Shown here piece by piece: positions 57,183 to 64,000 of a stretch of DNA of 64,000 bases. This DNA is from Pseudomonas graminis (GTDB taxonomy: Bacteria > Pseudomonadota > Gammaproteobacteria > Pseudomonadales > Pseudomonadaceae). Positions within the stretch are counted from its first letter, which is position 1. Every line of letters begins with the position of its first letter. Below the pieces are notes generated by a model that was not told the origin of the DNA, ran no database searches, and saw nothing but the letters and a program-made list of their open reading frames with translations. Where the stretch lies: NCBI RefSeq assembly GCF_013201545.1, contig NZ_CP053746.1, positions 186,001 through 250,000 of the forward strand. The letters run 5' to 3'. Made by a program: the position numbers and the translations under genes.

Positions 57183-58100
57183 ATGAGCCAGTCCGTATCC
57201 TGGAGCGGGGTCTTCCCTGCCGTTACCACGCAATTCAACGACGATTTCTCCCTCAATCTGGAGGCGACCCACAAGGTCATTTCCAACCTAGTCCGCGATG
57301 GCGTGTCCGGGCTGGTGATCTGCGGCACCGTCGGGGAAAACACCTCGTTGAGCGTCGCTGAAAAGATCAGCCTGGTGGAAACCGCCAAAGACGCCTCGGC
57401 CGGCCGCGTTCCGGTGATTTCCGGCATCGCCGAGTTCACCAGCGCCAATGCCAGCGTGGTCGCCAAAGAAGTGCAGAAAGCCGGTGCCGACGGGATCATG
57501 CTGATGCCGGCGCTGGTGTACTCGGCCAAGCCCTTCGAAACCGCCACGCACTTTCGCACCGTGGCCGCCGCCACCGACCTGCCGATGATGGTTTACAACA
57601 ACCCGCCGATCTACAAGAACGACGTCACACCAGACATCCTCATCTCGCTGGCGGACTGCGACACCATCGTGTGTTTCAAAGATTCGTCGGGCAACACCAA
57701 CCGCTTCATCGACGTGCGCAACGAAGTCGGTGACCGCTTTGTGCTGTTCGCCGGGCTGGATGATGTGTTGGTGGAGAGCGTTGCGGTGGGCGCGGTGGGC
57801 TGGGTCTCGGGGATGTCCAACGCCTTTCCCAAAGAGGGCGAAACCTTGTTCCGTCTGGCCAAGGCCGGGCGGTTTGCCGAGGCGATGGCGTTGTATGAGT
57901 GGTTCATGCCGCTGCTGCACCTGGACGCGCGTCCGGACCTGGTGCAGTGCATCAAGCTGTGCGAAGCCATCATGGAACGCGGCAGCGCCCTCACCCGCCC
58001 ACCGCGTCTGGCGCTGCCGGACAGTGATCGGGAATATGTGGAGAAGTTGATGAAGACGGCGTTGGCGAACAAGCCGGTGCTGCCGGATGTGGGGCTGTGA
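57183..58100 (+). CDS. Dihydrodipicolinate-synthase-family deaminase (1-pyrroline-4-hydroxy-2-carboxylate deaminase)
   Basis: A 305-residue TIM-barrel aldolase-family enzyme with Schiff-base Lys166 in VCFKDSSGN and Tyr138 in MVYNNPPIY, the paired active residues of the family, and a CGTVGENTSL loop in place of GTTGE. In hydroxyproline catabolism the family member LhpC deaminates the pyrroline product of D-hydroxyproline dehydrogenase to alpha-ketoglutarate semialdehyde. It is separated from the transporter operon by its own operator and REP sequences, and starts with AGGAG upstream of ATG at 57183. Confidence 0.87.
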   Translation: MSQSVSWSGVFPAVTTQFNDDFSLNLEATHKVISNLVRDGVSGLVICGTVGENTSLSVAEKISLVETAKDASAGRVPVISGIAEFTSANASVVAKEVQKAGADGIMLMPALVYSAKPFETATHFRTVAAATDLPMMVYNNPPIYKNDVTPDILISLADCDTIVCFKDSSGNTNRFIDVRNEVGDRFVLFAGLDDVLVESVAVGAVGWVSGMSNAFPKEGETLFRLAKAGRFAEAMALYEWFMPLLHLDARPDLVQCIKLCEAIMERGSALTRPPRLALPDSDREYVEKLMKTALANKPVLPDVGL

Positions 58101-58167
58101 TGCCCTTGGTTTTGGGGTGAACCGATCCGTGTGTTTGGATCGCAGATCTATGGCGCTCGAACCGGCC

Positions 58168-58234
58168 TCTTCCCGGCTGAAGCCGGTCCTACTGACGGGA
58201 CTCGCGACCATTGTAGGACCGGCTTTAGCCGGGA
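58168..58234. repeat. REP pair (CTTCCCGGCTGAAGCCGGTCCTACT family)
   Basis: One inverted arm (CTTCCCGGCTGAAGCCGGTC) then a forward arm (GTAGGACCGGCTTTAGCCGG), about 20 bases apart, between the deaminase and ttcA. The arm order is the reverse of the doublets at 20062 and 44480. Confidence 0.88.
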
Positions 58235-58249
58235 ACCAGGATGTCGGCG

Positions 58250-59074
58250 TTACACATTCACCACATTCACAAACCGCGAGGCGGCGGTTTCGTCGATGCG
58301 CAGGTTGGTGAAATCGAACAGGTTGCGGTCCGCCAGTTGCGACGGATGGACGTTCTGCAGGCTGCGGAAAATCATGTCGGAGCGGCCCGGGGTTTTGCGG
58401 TCCCATTCCTGAAGCATTTCCTTGACCACCTGACGCTGCAGGTTTTCCTGGGAACCGCACAGGTTGCACGGGATGATCGGGAACTGCTTGATGTCCGAAT
58501 ACGCTTGAATGTCCTTCTCGGCGCAGTACGCCAGCGGTCGGATCACCACGTTGCGGCCATCATCGGCGCGCAGCTTGGGCGGCATGGCCTTGATGCTGCC
58601 CTGGAAGAACATGTTCAGGAAAAACGTCTCGACGATATCGTCTCGGTGGTGACCGAGGGCCATCTTGGTCGCGCCGATTTCATCTGCAAACGTGTACAGC
58701 GTGCCGCGACGCAGGCGCGAACACAGCGAGCAGGTGGTCCGGCCTTCGGGCACCAGTTCTTTGACCACCGAGTAGGTGTCCTTCTCGACGATGTGGTACT
58801 CGACGCCCAGTTGCTCCAGGTACGCCGGCAGCACATGCTCGGGAAAGCCCGGCTGCTTCTGGTCCATGTTCACCGCAACGATGTCGAATCTGATCGGCGC
58901 GACTTTCTGCAAATGCAGCAGCACATCCAGCAGGGTGTAACTGTCCTTGCCGCCGGACAGACAGACCATCACCTTGTCGCCCTCTTCAATCATGTTGTAG
59001 TCGGCCACTGCTTCGCCCGCGAGTCGACGCAGACGCTTCTGCAGTTTGTTCTGATTGACTGAAAGGGTGCCCAT
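58250..59074 (-). CDS. ttcA: tRNA 2-thiocytidine(32) synthetase TtcA
   Basis: A 274-residue PP-loop ATPase that thiolates C32 of some tRNAs with an iron-sulfur cluster. Seen: PP-loop [19 protein letters not shown], the Cys pair [10 protein letters not shown], and the later [13 protein letters not shown] third Cys region. The ATG at 59072-59074 ([15 protein letters not shown]) gives the usual length; the long upstream extension in frame is rejected. Confidence 0.95.
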   Translation of the reverse strand: MGTLSVNQNKLQKRLRRLAGEAVADYNMIEEGDKVMVCLSGGKDSYTLLDVLLHLQKVAPIRFDIVAVNMDQKQPGFPEHVLPAYLEQLGVEYHIVEKDTYSVVKELVPEGRTTCSLCSRLRRGTLYTFADEIGATKMALGHHRDDIVETFFLNMFFQGSIKAMPPKLRADDGRNVVIRPLAYCAEKDIQAYSDIKQFPIIPCNLCGSQENLQRQVVKEMLQEWDRKTPGRSDMIFRSLQNVHPSQLADRNLFDFTNLRIDETAASRFVNVVNV

Positions 59075-59394
59075 GGCGCTGGTATCCGCTCGCTGTGGTG
59101 GGAAGAGACGTGGGGAAAGGGTCGGCATTTTACGCAAAAAGACCGACCGGAGTAATGCCTGTCGCGGGTGAATGCCATCCCCCATTATGGATAGCCATCG
59201 ATCGCCAATCGCTATTAACAAGACCCTTGAACACCTCAATCGCTCTAACGCATACGGTTTTCGGGTGCTCAGCTTTCTATACTGACCTGAGAGGTCGCAG
59301 CCATTTCCCTTGATCGATTGTGACCTTGTCCTGACAGCATCAGCAGTCAGGCGCTTCGTTGGAGGCGGCGGCACACTTCACGGGAGTAACGGAC
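59075..59394. other. Divergent intergenic region between ttcA and the Yip1-family gene
   Basis: A 320-base gap between divergent genes that must hold both promoters. An AAGGGTGCCC ribosome site faces ttcA. I see no REP palindrome, RNA structure or convincing operator. Confidence 0.3.
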
Positions 59395-59997
59395 ATGATC
59401 CATCACGTCTTGGGGCTGTTCACCCACCCCGATCAGGAATGGCAACAAATACGCAGTGAGGATGAAGAAAGCATCGGCCACCTGTACCTCACCCACACGC
59501 TGATCCTGGCGGCGATTCCGGCAGTGTCGGCGTACATCGGCACGACGCAGGTGGGCTGGCAGATCGGCGAGCGCGCGCCGGTCATGCTGACCAGCGACAG
59601 CGCGGTGTGGATGGCGTTGATGTCCTACCTCGCCATGCTCGGCGGGGTCGGCGTCATGGGCGGGTTCATCCACTGGATTGCGCGCACCTATAACGCCACG
59701 CCCAGCCTTGGGCGCTGCGTGGCCTTCGCGACCTACACGGCGACGCCGCTGTTCCTCGGCGGGCTGGCGGCGCTGTACCCGCATATGTGGCTGGGGATGA
59801 TGGTCGGGCTGGCGGCGGTTTGCTACACGGTGTACCTGCTGTACGTCGGCTTGCCGGTGTTCATGGGCGTACACCCGGACGACGGCTTTATGTTCTCAAG
59901 CTCGGTGCTGGCGGTCGGGCTGGTGGTGTTGGTGGCGATCATGGCGTTTACCGTGGTGCTGTGGGGCGTCGGGATCGGTCCGGAATTTACCAGTTAA
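59395..59997 (+). CDS. Yip1-family membrane protein
   Basis: A 200-residue integral membrane protein with about five helices (TLILAAIPAVSAYIGT, SYLAMLGGVGVMGGFIHWI, TATPLFLGGLAALYP, GMMVGLAAVCYTVYLLYVGL, VLAVGLVVLVAIMAFTVVLW). The start IHHVLGLFTHPDQEWQQI and HPDDGFMFSSSVLAVG belong to the bacterial Yip1-domain group. Function unknown. The ATG at 59395 is preferred over an earlier ATG 12 codons upstream. Confidence 0.82.
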   Translation: MIHHVLGLFTHPDQEWQQIRSEDEESIGHLYLTHTLILAAIPAVSAYIGTTQVGWQIGERAPVMLTSDSAVWMALMSYLAMLGGVGVMGGFIHWIARTYNATPSLGRCVAFATYTATPLFLGGLAALYPHMWLGMMVGLAAVCYTVYLLYVGLPVFMGVHPDDGFMFSSSVLAVGLVVLVAIMAFTVVLWGVGIGPEFTS

Positions 59998-60079
59998 TAC
60001 CGGGTGACCATTCGGCGCTTCGGGTTTTGGCGGTACAGAAGCTTGCGGCATACTCGCCTCCTCTGGAGACCGATGAAGC

Positions 60080-60574
60080 ATGCTCGAACCACTCAACACG
60101 CGCGTCGAATCCTGCTACCAGCAAGCCGAAGATTTCTTCAAGCGCCCTTTCAAACGTCCGGTCGTGAGCGTCAAGTTGCGCGGCCAGAAGGCTGGGGTGG
60201 CGCATCTGCACGAGAACCTGCTGCGCTTCAATCCGCAGCTGTACCTTGAAAACAGCGAAGACTTCCTGCGCCAGACCGTCCCCCACGAGGTGGCGCACCT
60301 GGTCGCTCATCAATTGTTCGGCGACACCATTCAGCCCCACGGCGAGGAATGGCAATTGATCATGCGCGGCGTCTACGAGCTGCCACCCAACCGCTGCCAC
60401 ACCTACGAAATCCAGCGCCGCAGCGTGACCCGCTACATCTACCGCTGCCCGTGCCCGGAGAGCGATTTCCCCTTCACCGCCCAGCGACACAAGCTGGTGC
60501 GCAAAGGCCGGCGCTATCTGTGCAAGCGCTGCCGGGAGATTCTGGTGTTCAGCGGCGAGACGCGAGTGGAGTGA
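60080..60574 (+). CDS. SprT-family zinc metalloprotease-like protein
   Basis: A 164-residue SprT-like protein with the zinc-binding active site PHEVAHLVAHQLFG (HExxH) and the extra zinc-ligand Cys set at the C-terminus (CPCPESDFPFT, CKRCREILV). Related to the Spartan protease domain that cuts protein-DNA crosslinks, but bacterial SprT function is not established. The ATG at 60080 is preceded by GGAGACCGATGAAGC. It ends just before a REP array. Confidence 0.9.
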   Translation: MLEPLNTRVESCYQQAEDFFKRPFKRPVVSVKLRGQKAGVAHLHENLLRFNPQLYLENSEDFLRQTVPHEVAHLVAHQLFGDTIQPHGEEWQLIMRGVYELPPNRCHTYEIQRRSVTRYIYRCPCPESDFPFTAQRHKLVRKGRRYLCKRCREILVFSGETRVE

Positions 60575-60590
60575 TTGCCGCAGACCCAGT

Positions 60591-60942
60591 GTGGGAGCGA
60601 GCTTGCTCGCGAAGGCATTGGGTCAGCCGGCCCGCCTTTGTCTGACCCACCGCATTCGTCAGCAAGCTGACTCCCACAGGTTTCGCGCCTGACGCTGAAA
60701 TACCGGCCAATGCAGGTCCATTGTGGGAGCGAGCTTGCTCGCGAAGGCATTGGGTCAGTCGGCCCCCCTGTTCTAACCCACCGCATTCGTCAGCAAGCTG
60801 ACTCCCGCAGGTTTTGTGCATGACGCTAAAATACCGGCCAATGCAGATCCATTGTAGGAGCGAGCTTGCTCGCGAAGGCATTGGGTCAGTCGGCCCCCCT
60901 GTGTCTGACCCACCGCATTCGTCAGCAAGCTGACTCCCACAG
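60591..60942. repeat. Three tandem copies of a 131-bp REP-containing unit
   Basis: Units start at 60591, 60723 and 60854 (spacing 132 and 131). Each has a left arm G(T)GGGAGCGAGCTTGCTCGCGA and a right arm CGTCAGCAAGCTGACTCCC(A/G)CA, plus a shared inner linker (AGGCATTGGGTCAG). The right arm differs from the usual GAGCAAGCTCGCTCCCAC family by matched changes. The region fills the 476-base gap between the SprT gene and the dctA terminator; the other bases show nothing else. Confidence 0.93.
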
Positions 60943-60995
60943 GTTTCGCGCCTGCCGAGTAGCCAGCAGCCAGCAGCCAGCGCCAAAAAAACTCA

Positions 60996-61023
60996 TAAAA
61001 AAGCCTGTCCGAAGACAGGCTTT
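60996..61023 (-). terminator. Intrinsic terminator of dctA
   Basis: On the minus strand AAAGCCTGTC-TTCG-GACAGGCTTT, a ten-pair stem with a stable TTCG tetraloop followed by TTTTATGAG, about 28 bases past the dctA stop. Confidence 0.93.
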
Positions 61024-61050
61024 CTGAACAACCTTTGCCGCTAACGCATG

Positions 61051-62388
61051 TTACGAACGTACAACAGGGGTTGGCGCCGTTTCGGTCACACCCAAGTCGT
61101 CAGTCGGCGCGGTGTTGTCGATGGCACGACCGCCGGAAGCCAGCTCGGCTTGCATTTGCGGAACGTCCAGCTCGCCGACCCACTTGGCGACAACCAGGGT
61201 TGCCACGGCGTTACCGCAGAGGTTGGTCAAGGCGCGGGCTTCGGACATGAAGCGGTCGATACCCAGGATCAGCGCCAGACCGGCCACCGGCAGATGGCCT
61301 ACGGCCGACAGTGTCGCGGCCAGCACGATGAAGCCCGAGCCAGTCACGCCTGCCGCACCTTTGGACGACAGCAGCAGCACCAGCAACAGGGTGACCTGAT
61401 GGGTAATGTCCATGTGGGTGTTGGTGGCCTGAGCGATAAACACCGCAGCCATGGTCAGGTAGATCGAGGTACCGTCGAGGTTGAACGAGTAACCGGTCGG
61501 AATGACGAGGCCTACGACGGATTTCTTCGCGCCCAGACGCTCCATCTTGATCAGCATGCGTGGCAGCGCCGACTCGGACGACGACGTACCCAGCACGATC
61601 AGCAGCTCTTCGCGGATGTACTTGATCAGCTTGAGGATGCTGAAGCCGTGGGCTTTGGCGATGGAGCCCAGCACCAGCAGCACGAACAGCAGGCAGGTGA
61701 TGTAGAAGCACAGCATCAGCTGACCCAATTGCACCAGCGAGCTCACGCCGTAAGCACCGATGGTGAACGCCATGGCACCCAGCGCGCCGATCGGGGCGAG
61801 CTTCATGATCATGTTGATGATGTTGAACATGACGTGGGCGAAGCGATCAATGAAATCCAGGATCGGCTTGCCGTAGGCGCCCAGGCGATGCAGGGCGAAA
61901 CCGAAGATCACCGAGAACATCAGCACTTGCAGAATGTCGCCGTTGGCGAACGCGCCGACGATGGTGTTCGGGATAACGTTGAGGATGAAGCCGACGATGC
62001 TCTGGTCTTTACCGGCGGTCACGTAGGCCGCGACTTTGGAGGCGTCAAGGGTGGACACGTCGATGTTCATGCCAGCGCCCGGCTGGACGACGTTGACCAC
62101 GATCAGGCCGATGATCAGCGAGATGGTCGAAACGATTTCGAAGTAGAGCAGCGCGTAGCCGCCGGTCTTGCCCACGGATTTCATGCTCTGCATGCCAGCG
62201 ATGCCGCTGACGACGGTGCAGAAGATGATCGGCGCAATGACCATTTTGATCAGTTTGATGAACCCGTCACCCAGCGGTTTGAGGGTTACGGCAGTTTCGG
62301 GATACCAGTGGCCGAGGGCGATACCGACGATGATCGCGACGATCACCTGGGCGTACAGGGATTTATAGATGGGCTGACGAGTCGTCAT
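61051..62388 (-). CDS. dctA: C4-dicarboxylate transporter DctA
   Basis: A 445-residue inner-membrane sodium/proton-dicarboxylate symporter of the DAACS family that imports succinate, fumarate and malate. Seen: [20 protein letters not shown] start, the re-entrant [16 protein letters not shown] loop (serine-rich substrate site), [19 protein letters not shown] and the last helices with [16 protein letters not shown]. The ATG at 62386-62388 gives a standard N-terminus. A sigma-54 promoter lies about 130 bases upstream, so DctB/DctD-type control is likely. Confidence 0.95.
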   Translation of the reverse strand: MTTRQPIYKSLYAQVIVAIIVGIALGHWYPETAVTLKPLGDGFIKLIKMVIAPIIFCTVVSGIAGMQSMKSVGKTGGYALLYFEIVSTISLIIGLIVVNVVQPGAGMNIDVSTLDASKVAAYVTAGKDQSIVGFILNVIPNTIVGAFANGDILQVLMFSVIFGFALHRLGAYGKPILDFIDRFAHVMFNIINMIMKLAPIGALGAMAFTIGAYGVSSLVQLGQLMLCFYITCLLFVLLVLGSIAKAHGFSILKLIKYIREELLIVLGTSSSESALPRMLIKMERLGAKKSVVGLVIPTGYSFNLDGTSIYLTMAAVFIAQATNTHMDITHQVTLLLVLLLSSKGAAGVTGSGFIVLAATLSAVGHLPVAGLALILGIDRFMSEARALTNLCGNAVATLVVAKWVGELDVPQMQAELASGGRAIDNTAPTDDLGVTETAPTPVVRS

Positions 62389-62514
62389 TGCAGTTTCCTC
62401 AAGAGCATCGGTCTGCAGCATTCCGGTTGCAGAGACGCCTAAAGTGCGAACCCTCCTGCTCGGAGGGATTTGTTTTTGTCGAGCTGCGCGCGGCAGACCT
62501 CTGCCCAGTGCATC

Positions 62515-62530
62515 GCAAGCACCGTGCCAG
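62515..62530 (-). promoter_or_regulatory. Sigma-54 promoter of dctA
   Basis: On the minus strand TGGCACGGTGCTTGC matches the sigma-54 consensus TGGCAC-N5-TTGC exactly, about 127-141 bases before the dctA ATG. This predicts transcription by RpoN with an enhancer-binding activator such as DctD. Confidence 0.85.
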
Positions 62531-62612
62531 TATCGTTAAATGAGGTGAGAGGCCCGAATTACGTGAACCATCTGGTTAACAGGAGACACGTTGGGGTGAA
62601 GGTGGTGGCGGT

Positions 62613-62633
62613 TTTCCGCCGTTTGGCGGCAAA
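62613..62633. promoter_or_regulatory. Inverted repeat upstream of dctA, possible activator site
   Basis: TTTCCGCC-GTTT-GGCGGCAAA is a near-perfect palindrome about 90 bases upstream of the sigma-54 promoter, a normal distance for an enhancer-binding protein such as DctD. It could instead be a phoQ-side terminator, though no T-run follows. Confidence 0.45.
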
Positions 62634-62685
62634 TCATCCGCCACACTGGCGGGTATCCGCCTCGATTGGCGTGTCGTGAGTGCGC

Positions 62686-64000
62686 TTAGATCGCGAACCG
62701 AATGCGGAACGCCGCGCCGCCCAGTTCCGAGTCACCCAGGGTCAGCTGCGCGCCGTAGCTTTCGATGATGTCCTTGACCACCGCCAGACCGATGCCCTGC
62801 CCCGGGTTCTGCGTGTCCAGTCGCTCGCCGCGTTCGAGAATCCGTGCGCGCTGGCTTTCCGGAACACCCGGGCCGTCGTCTTCGATGCACAACTCGTCGC
62901 CCATCATCGATGACCGCCAGCTCACGCGTACCTCGCCGAGGCACAGGCGGTAGGCGTTTTCCAGCAGGTTGCCGAGCATTTCCAGCAAGGCGCCCTCTTC
63001 CATTTGGACCTGGCAATTGTCTGGCAGGTCGAGCACGACGTTGACGCGCTTGTCGCGGTAGACCTTTTCCAGCGTGTTGCACAGGCTCTGCACCACAGGT
63101 TTCAAGGCCACGTGATAACGCACCAGCCCGCTTTTACGCAGGCTGGCGCGCTGCAGTTGATAACTGATCTGCTGGCTCATGCGCTCGATCTGCGATTGCA
63201 GAATCCGCGCCTGCTCCAGGTCTTCCGGTCGTTTGGCGATTTGCTCGCTGACGCCCTGCAACACGGCCAGCGGGGTTTTCAGGCTGTGGGCGAGATCGTC
63301 GAGGGAGTCGCGGTAACGAATGCGCTGTTCGCGTTCGCTGCTCAGCAGGCGGTTGAGCGAGTCGGTCAGGCGCAGCAGTTCGCTGGGGTGTTCTTCGCTG
63401 AGGCTTTCCCGCGAGCCGGCCTCGACCTGATCCAGCTCCTGACTCATGCCCCGCAGCGCCCGCAGGCCCCAGGTCAGCCCGCCCCACAGCAGAATCAACA
63501 AAACCAGCAGCGCGCCGCCGAAGCCCAGGTAGAGTTTCTGGCGCAGGCCGGAGATGGTTTCCTGGTATTCGCGCACCGGTTGCAGCGCGACGATGCTGAA
63601 GGCGGCATTGCGCCCGCCGAGCAGTTTGATTTCGACGTCGTAGACGAAGAACTCGTCGCCGTTGGGTTGGCGGATCTTCGCGAATTCGTTGCCGCGGCCG
63701 TCGTAGCGGGGCTGGTAGTCGATGGCTTCGTCTTCGGTGGCCCGGGAGCGCCACACCAGTTTGCCGGCGCGGTTATAGATGTAGCCGAGCAAGCGGCTGT
63801 CGGGCAGGGCGAATTGTTCGCCGGGCAATAACGACGGCATCAGCAGGTGGTCGTCTTCGACACGGGCGGCAGAGATCAGTGTGGTGACGTCCGACGCCAG
63901 GCGTTTTTCGATGGAGCTTTCCAGCGCCAGGCTGAAGGCGCTTTGCAGCGCCGGCAGCATCAGCAGCATGAAGATGACGGCCAGGGTCGCGGCGCCCAGC
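62686..64000 (-). CDS. phoQ: Sensor histidine kinase PhoQ (5' end outside window)
   Basis: The visible 438 codons lack only the first residues. After a first membrane helix comes a periplasmic domain (VEDDHLLMPSLLPGEQFALP, QPRYDGRGNEFAKIRQPNG), a second helix (GGALLVLLILLWGGLTWGLR), HAMP (SEEHPSELLRLTDSLNRLL), the HisKA box DLAHSLKTPLAVLQG, and ATPase motifs (LGNLLENAYRL, EDDGPGVPE, GQGIGLAVV). These match the PhoQ of Pseudomonas, a magnesium and cationic-peptide sensor. The gene continues beyond the right edge, where phoP is expected. Confidence 0.93.
   Translation of the reverse strand, partial: LGAATLAVIFMLLMLPALQSAFSLALESSIEKRLASDVTTLISAARVEDDHLLMPSLLPGEQFALPDSRLLGYIYNRAGKLVWRSRATEDEAIDYQPRYDGRGNEFAKIRQPNGDEFFVYDVEIKLLGGRNAAFSIVALQPVREYQETISGLRQKLYLGFGGALLVLLILLWGGLTWGLRALRGMSQELDQVEAGSRESLSEEHPSELLRLTDSLNRLLSSEREQRIRYRDSLDDLAHSLKTPLAVLQGVSEQIAKRPEDLEQARILQSQIERMSQQISYQLQRASLRKSGLVRYHVALKPVVQSLCNTLEKVYRDKRVNVVLDLPDNCQVQMEEGALLEMLGNLLENAYRLCLGEVRVSWRSSMMGDELCIEDDGPGVPESQRARILERGERLDTQNPGQGIGLAVVKDIIESYGAQLTLGDSELGGAAFRIRFAI

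Noticed and set aside
58241..59062. A 273-codon open frame on the plus strand
   Set aside because: It is antisense to ttcA and follows the same frame pattern.
60591..60942. A direct-repeat array resembling a CRISPR
   Set aside because: The units are 131 bp, are near identical across the whole length and contain REP palindromes; there are no short unique spacers and no cas genes.
61048..62442. A 464-codon open frame on the plus strand
   Set aside because: It is antisense to dctA and is dominated by Asp, His, Gln and Val, as expected from the reverse complement of a membrane protein.

Overview
The window reads as chromosome of a Pseudomonas of the fluorescens/syringae type. Coding is dense and GC-rich. 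Several gene blocks are hallmark Pseudomonas neighbourhoods: mazG-relA-rlmD-cysM-two-component pair-gacS-ldhA, purM-purN next to DUF2066/AI-2E/hda, katB-ankB, and dctA near phoQ. Intergenic gaps carry the REP/REPIN palindromes typical of these species. No rRNA, tRNA, CRISPR array or prophage was seen; one complete insertion sequence is present.

Region 1-10.8 kb: the tail of a cobalamin operon on the minus strand (cobO-cobB-bluB) behind a clear cobalamin riboswitch, two NlpC/P60 cell-wall lipoproteins, a Sir2 deacylase, hda, an AI-2E-type permease and a DUF2066 protein, then purM-purN-DUF3108 on the plus strand. Region 10.8-25.3 kb: the conserved core with mazG, relA, rlmD, cysM, a PirRS-like two-component pair, the hybrid kinase gacS, ldhA, a Cys-pair protein and a META-domain lipoprotein. 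Region 25.3-43.6 kb is accessory: a divergent Nramp-like transporter followed by a decayed second copy of the META gene end, katB-ankB, a membrane acyltransferase, an MFS exporter with its AraC regulator, an ABC exporter, a lone receiver protein, a DUF421 pair, a quinone oxidoreductase/saccharopine-reductase-like/LysR group, and then TlpA, arsC, wrbA and a 3-methyladenine glycosylase.

Region 43.6-58.1 kb is a hydroxyproline utilisation island. It contains a GntR/FCD regulator, a Cys/Cys 4-hydroxyproline epimerase with the three subunits of a D-hydroxyproline dehydrogenase (lhpABFE order), a PAS-AraC activator, a polar amino-acid ABC transporter with an aconitase-X (cis-3-hydroxy-L-proline dehydratase type) gene in the operon, a Ser/Cys proline-racemase-family enzyme (trans-3-hydroxy-L-proline dehydratase type) and a DHDPS-family deaminase. 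A 1.25-kb IS3-family element with a 3-bp target duplication sits just upstream of the AraC gene. A TCGTATACGA-type palindrome lies before the GntR gene, before the transporter operon and before the deaminase, but not before lhpABFE, which suggests two layers of control. The last enzyme, alpha-ketoglutarate semialdehyde dehydrogenase, is not in the window.

Region 58.1-64 kb: ttcA, a Yip1-family membrane protein, a SprT-like protease, a threefold 131-bp REP array, dctA with a sigma-54 promoter, and the 3' part of phoQ, which runs off the right edge.
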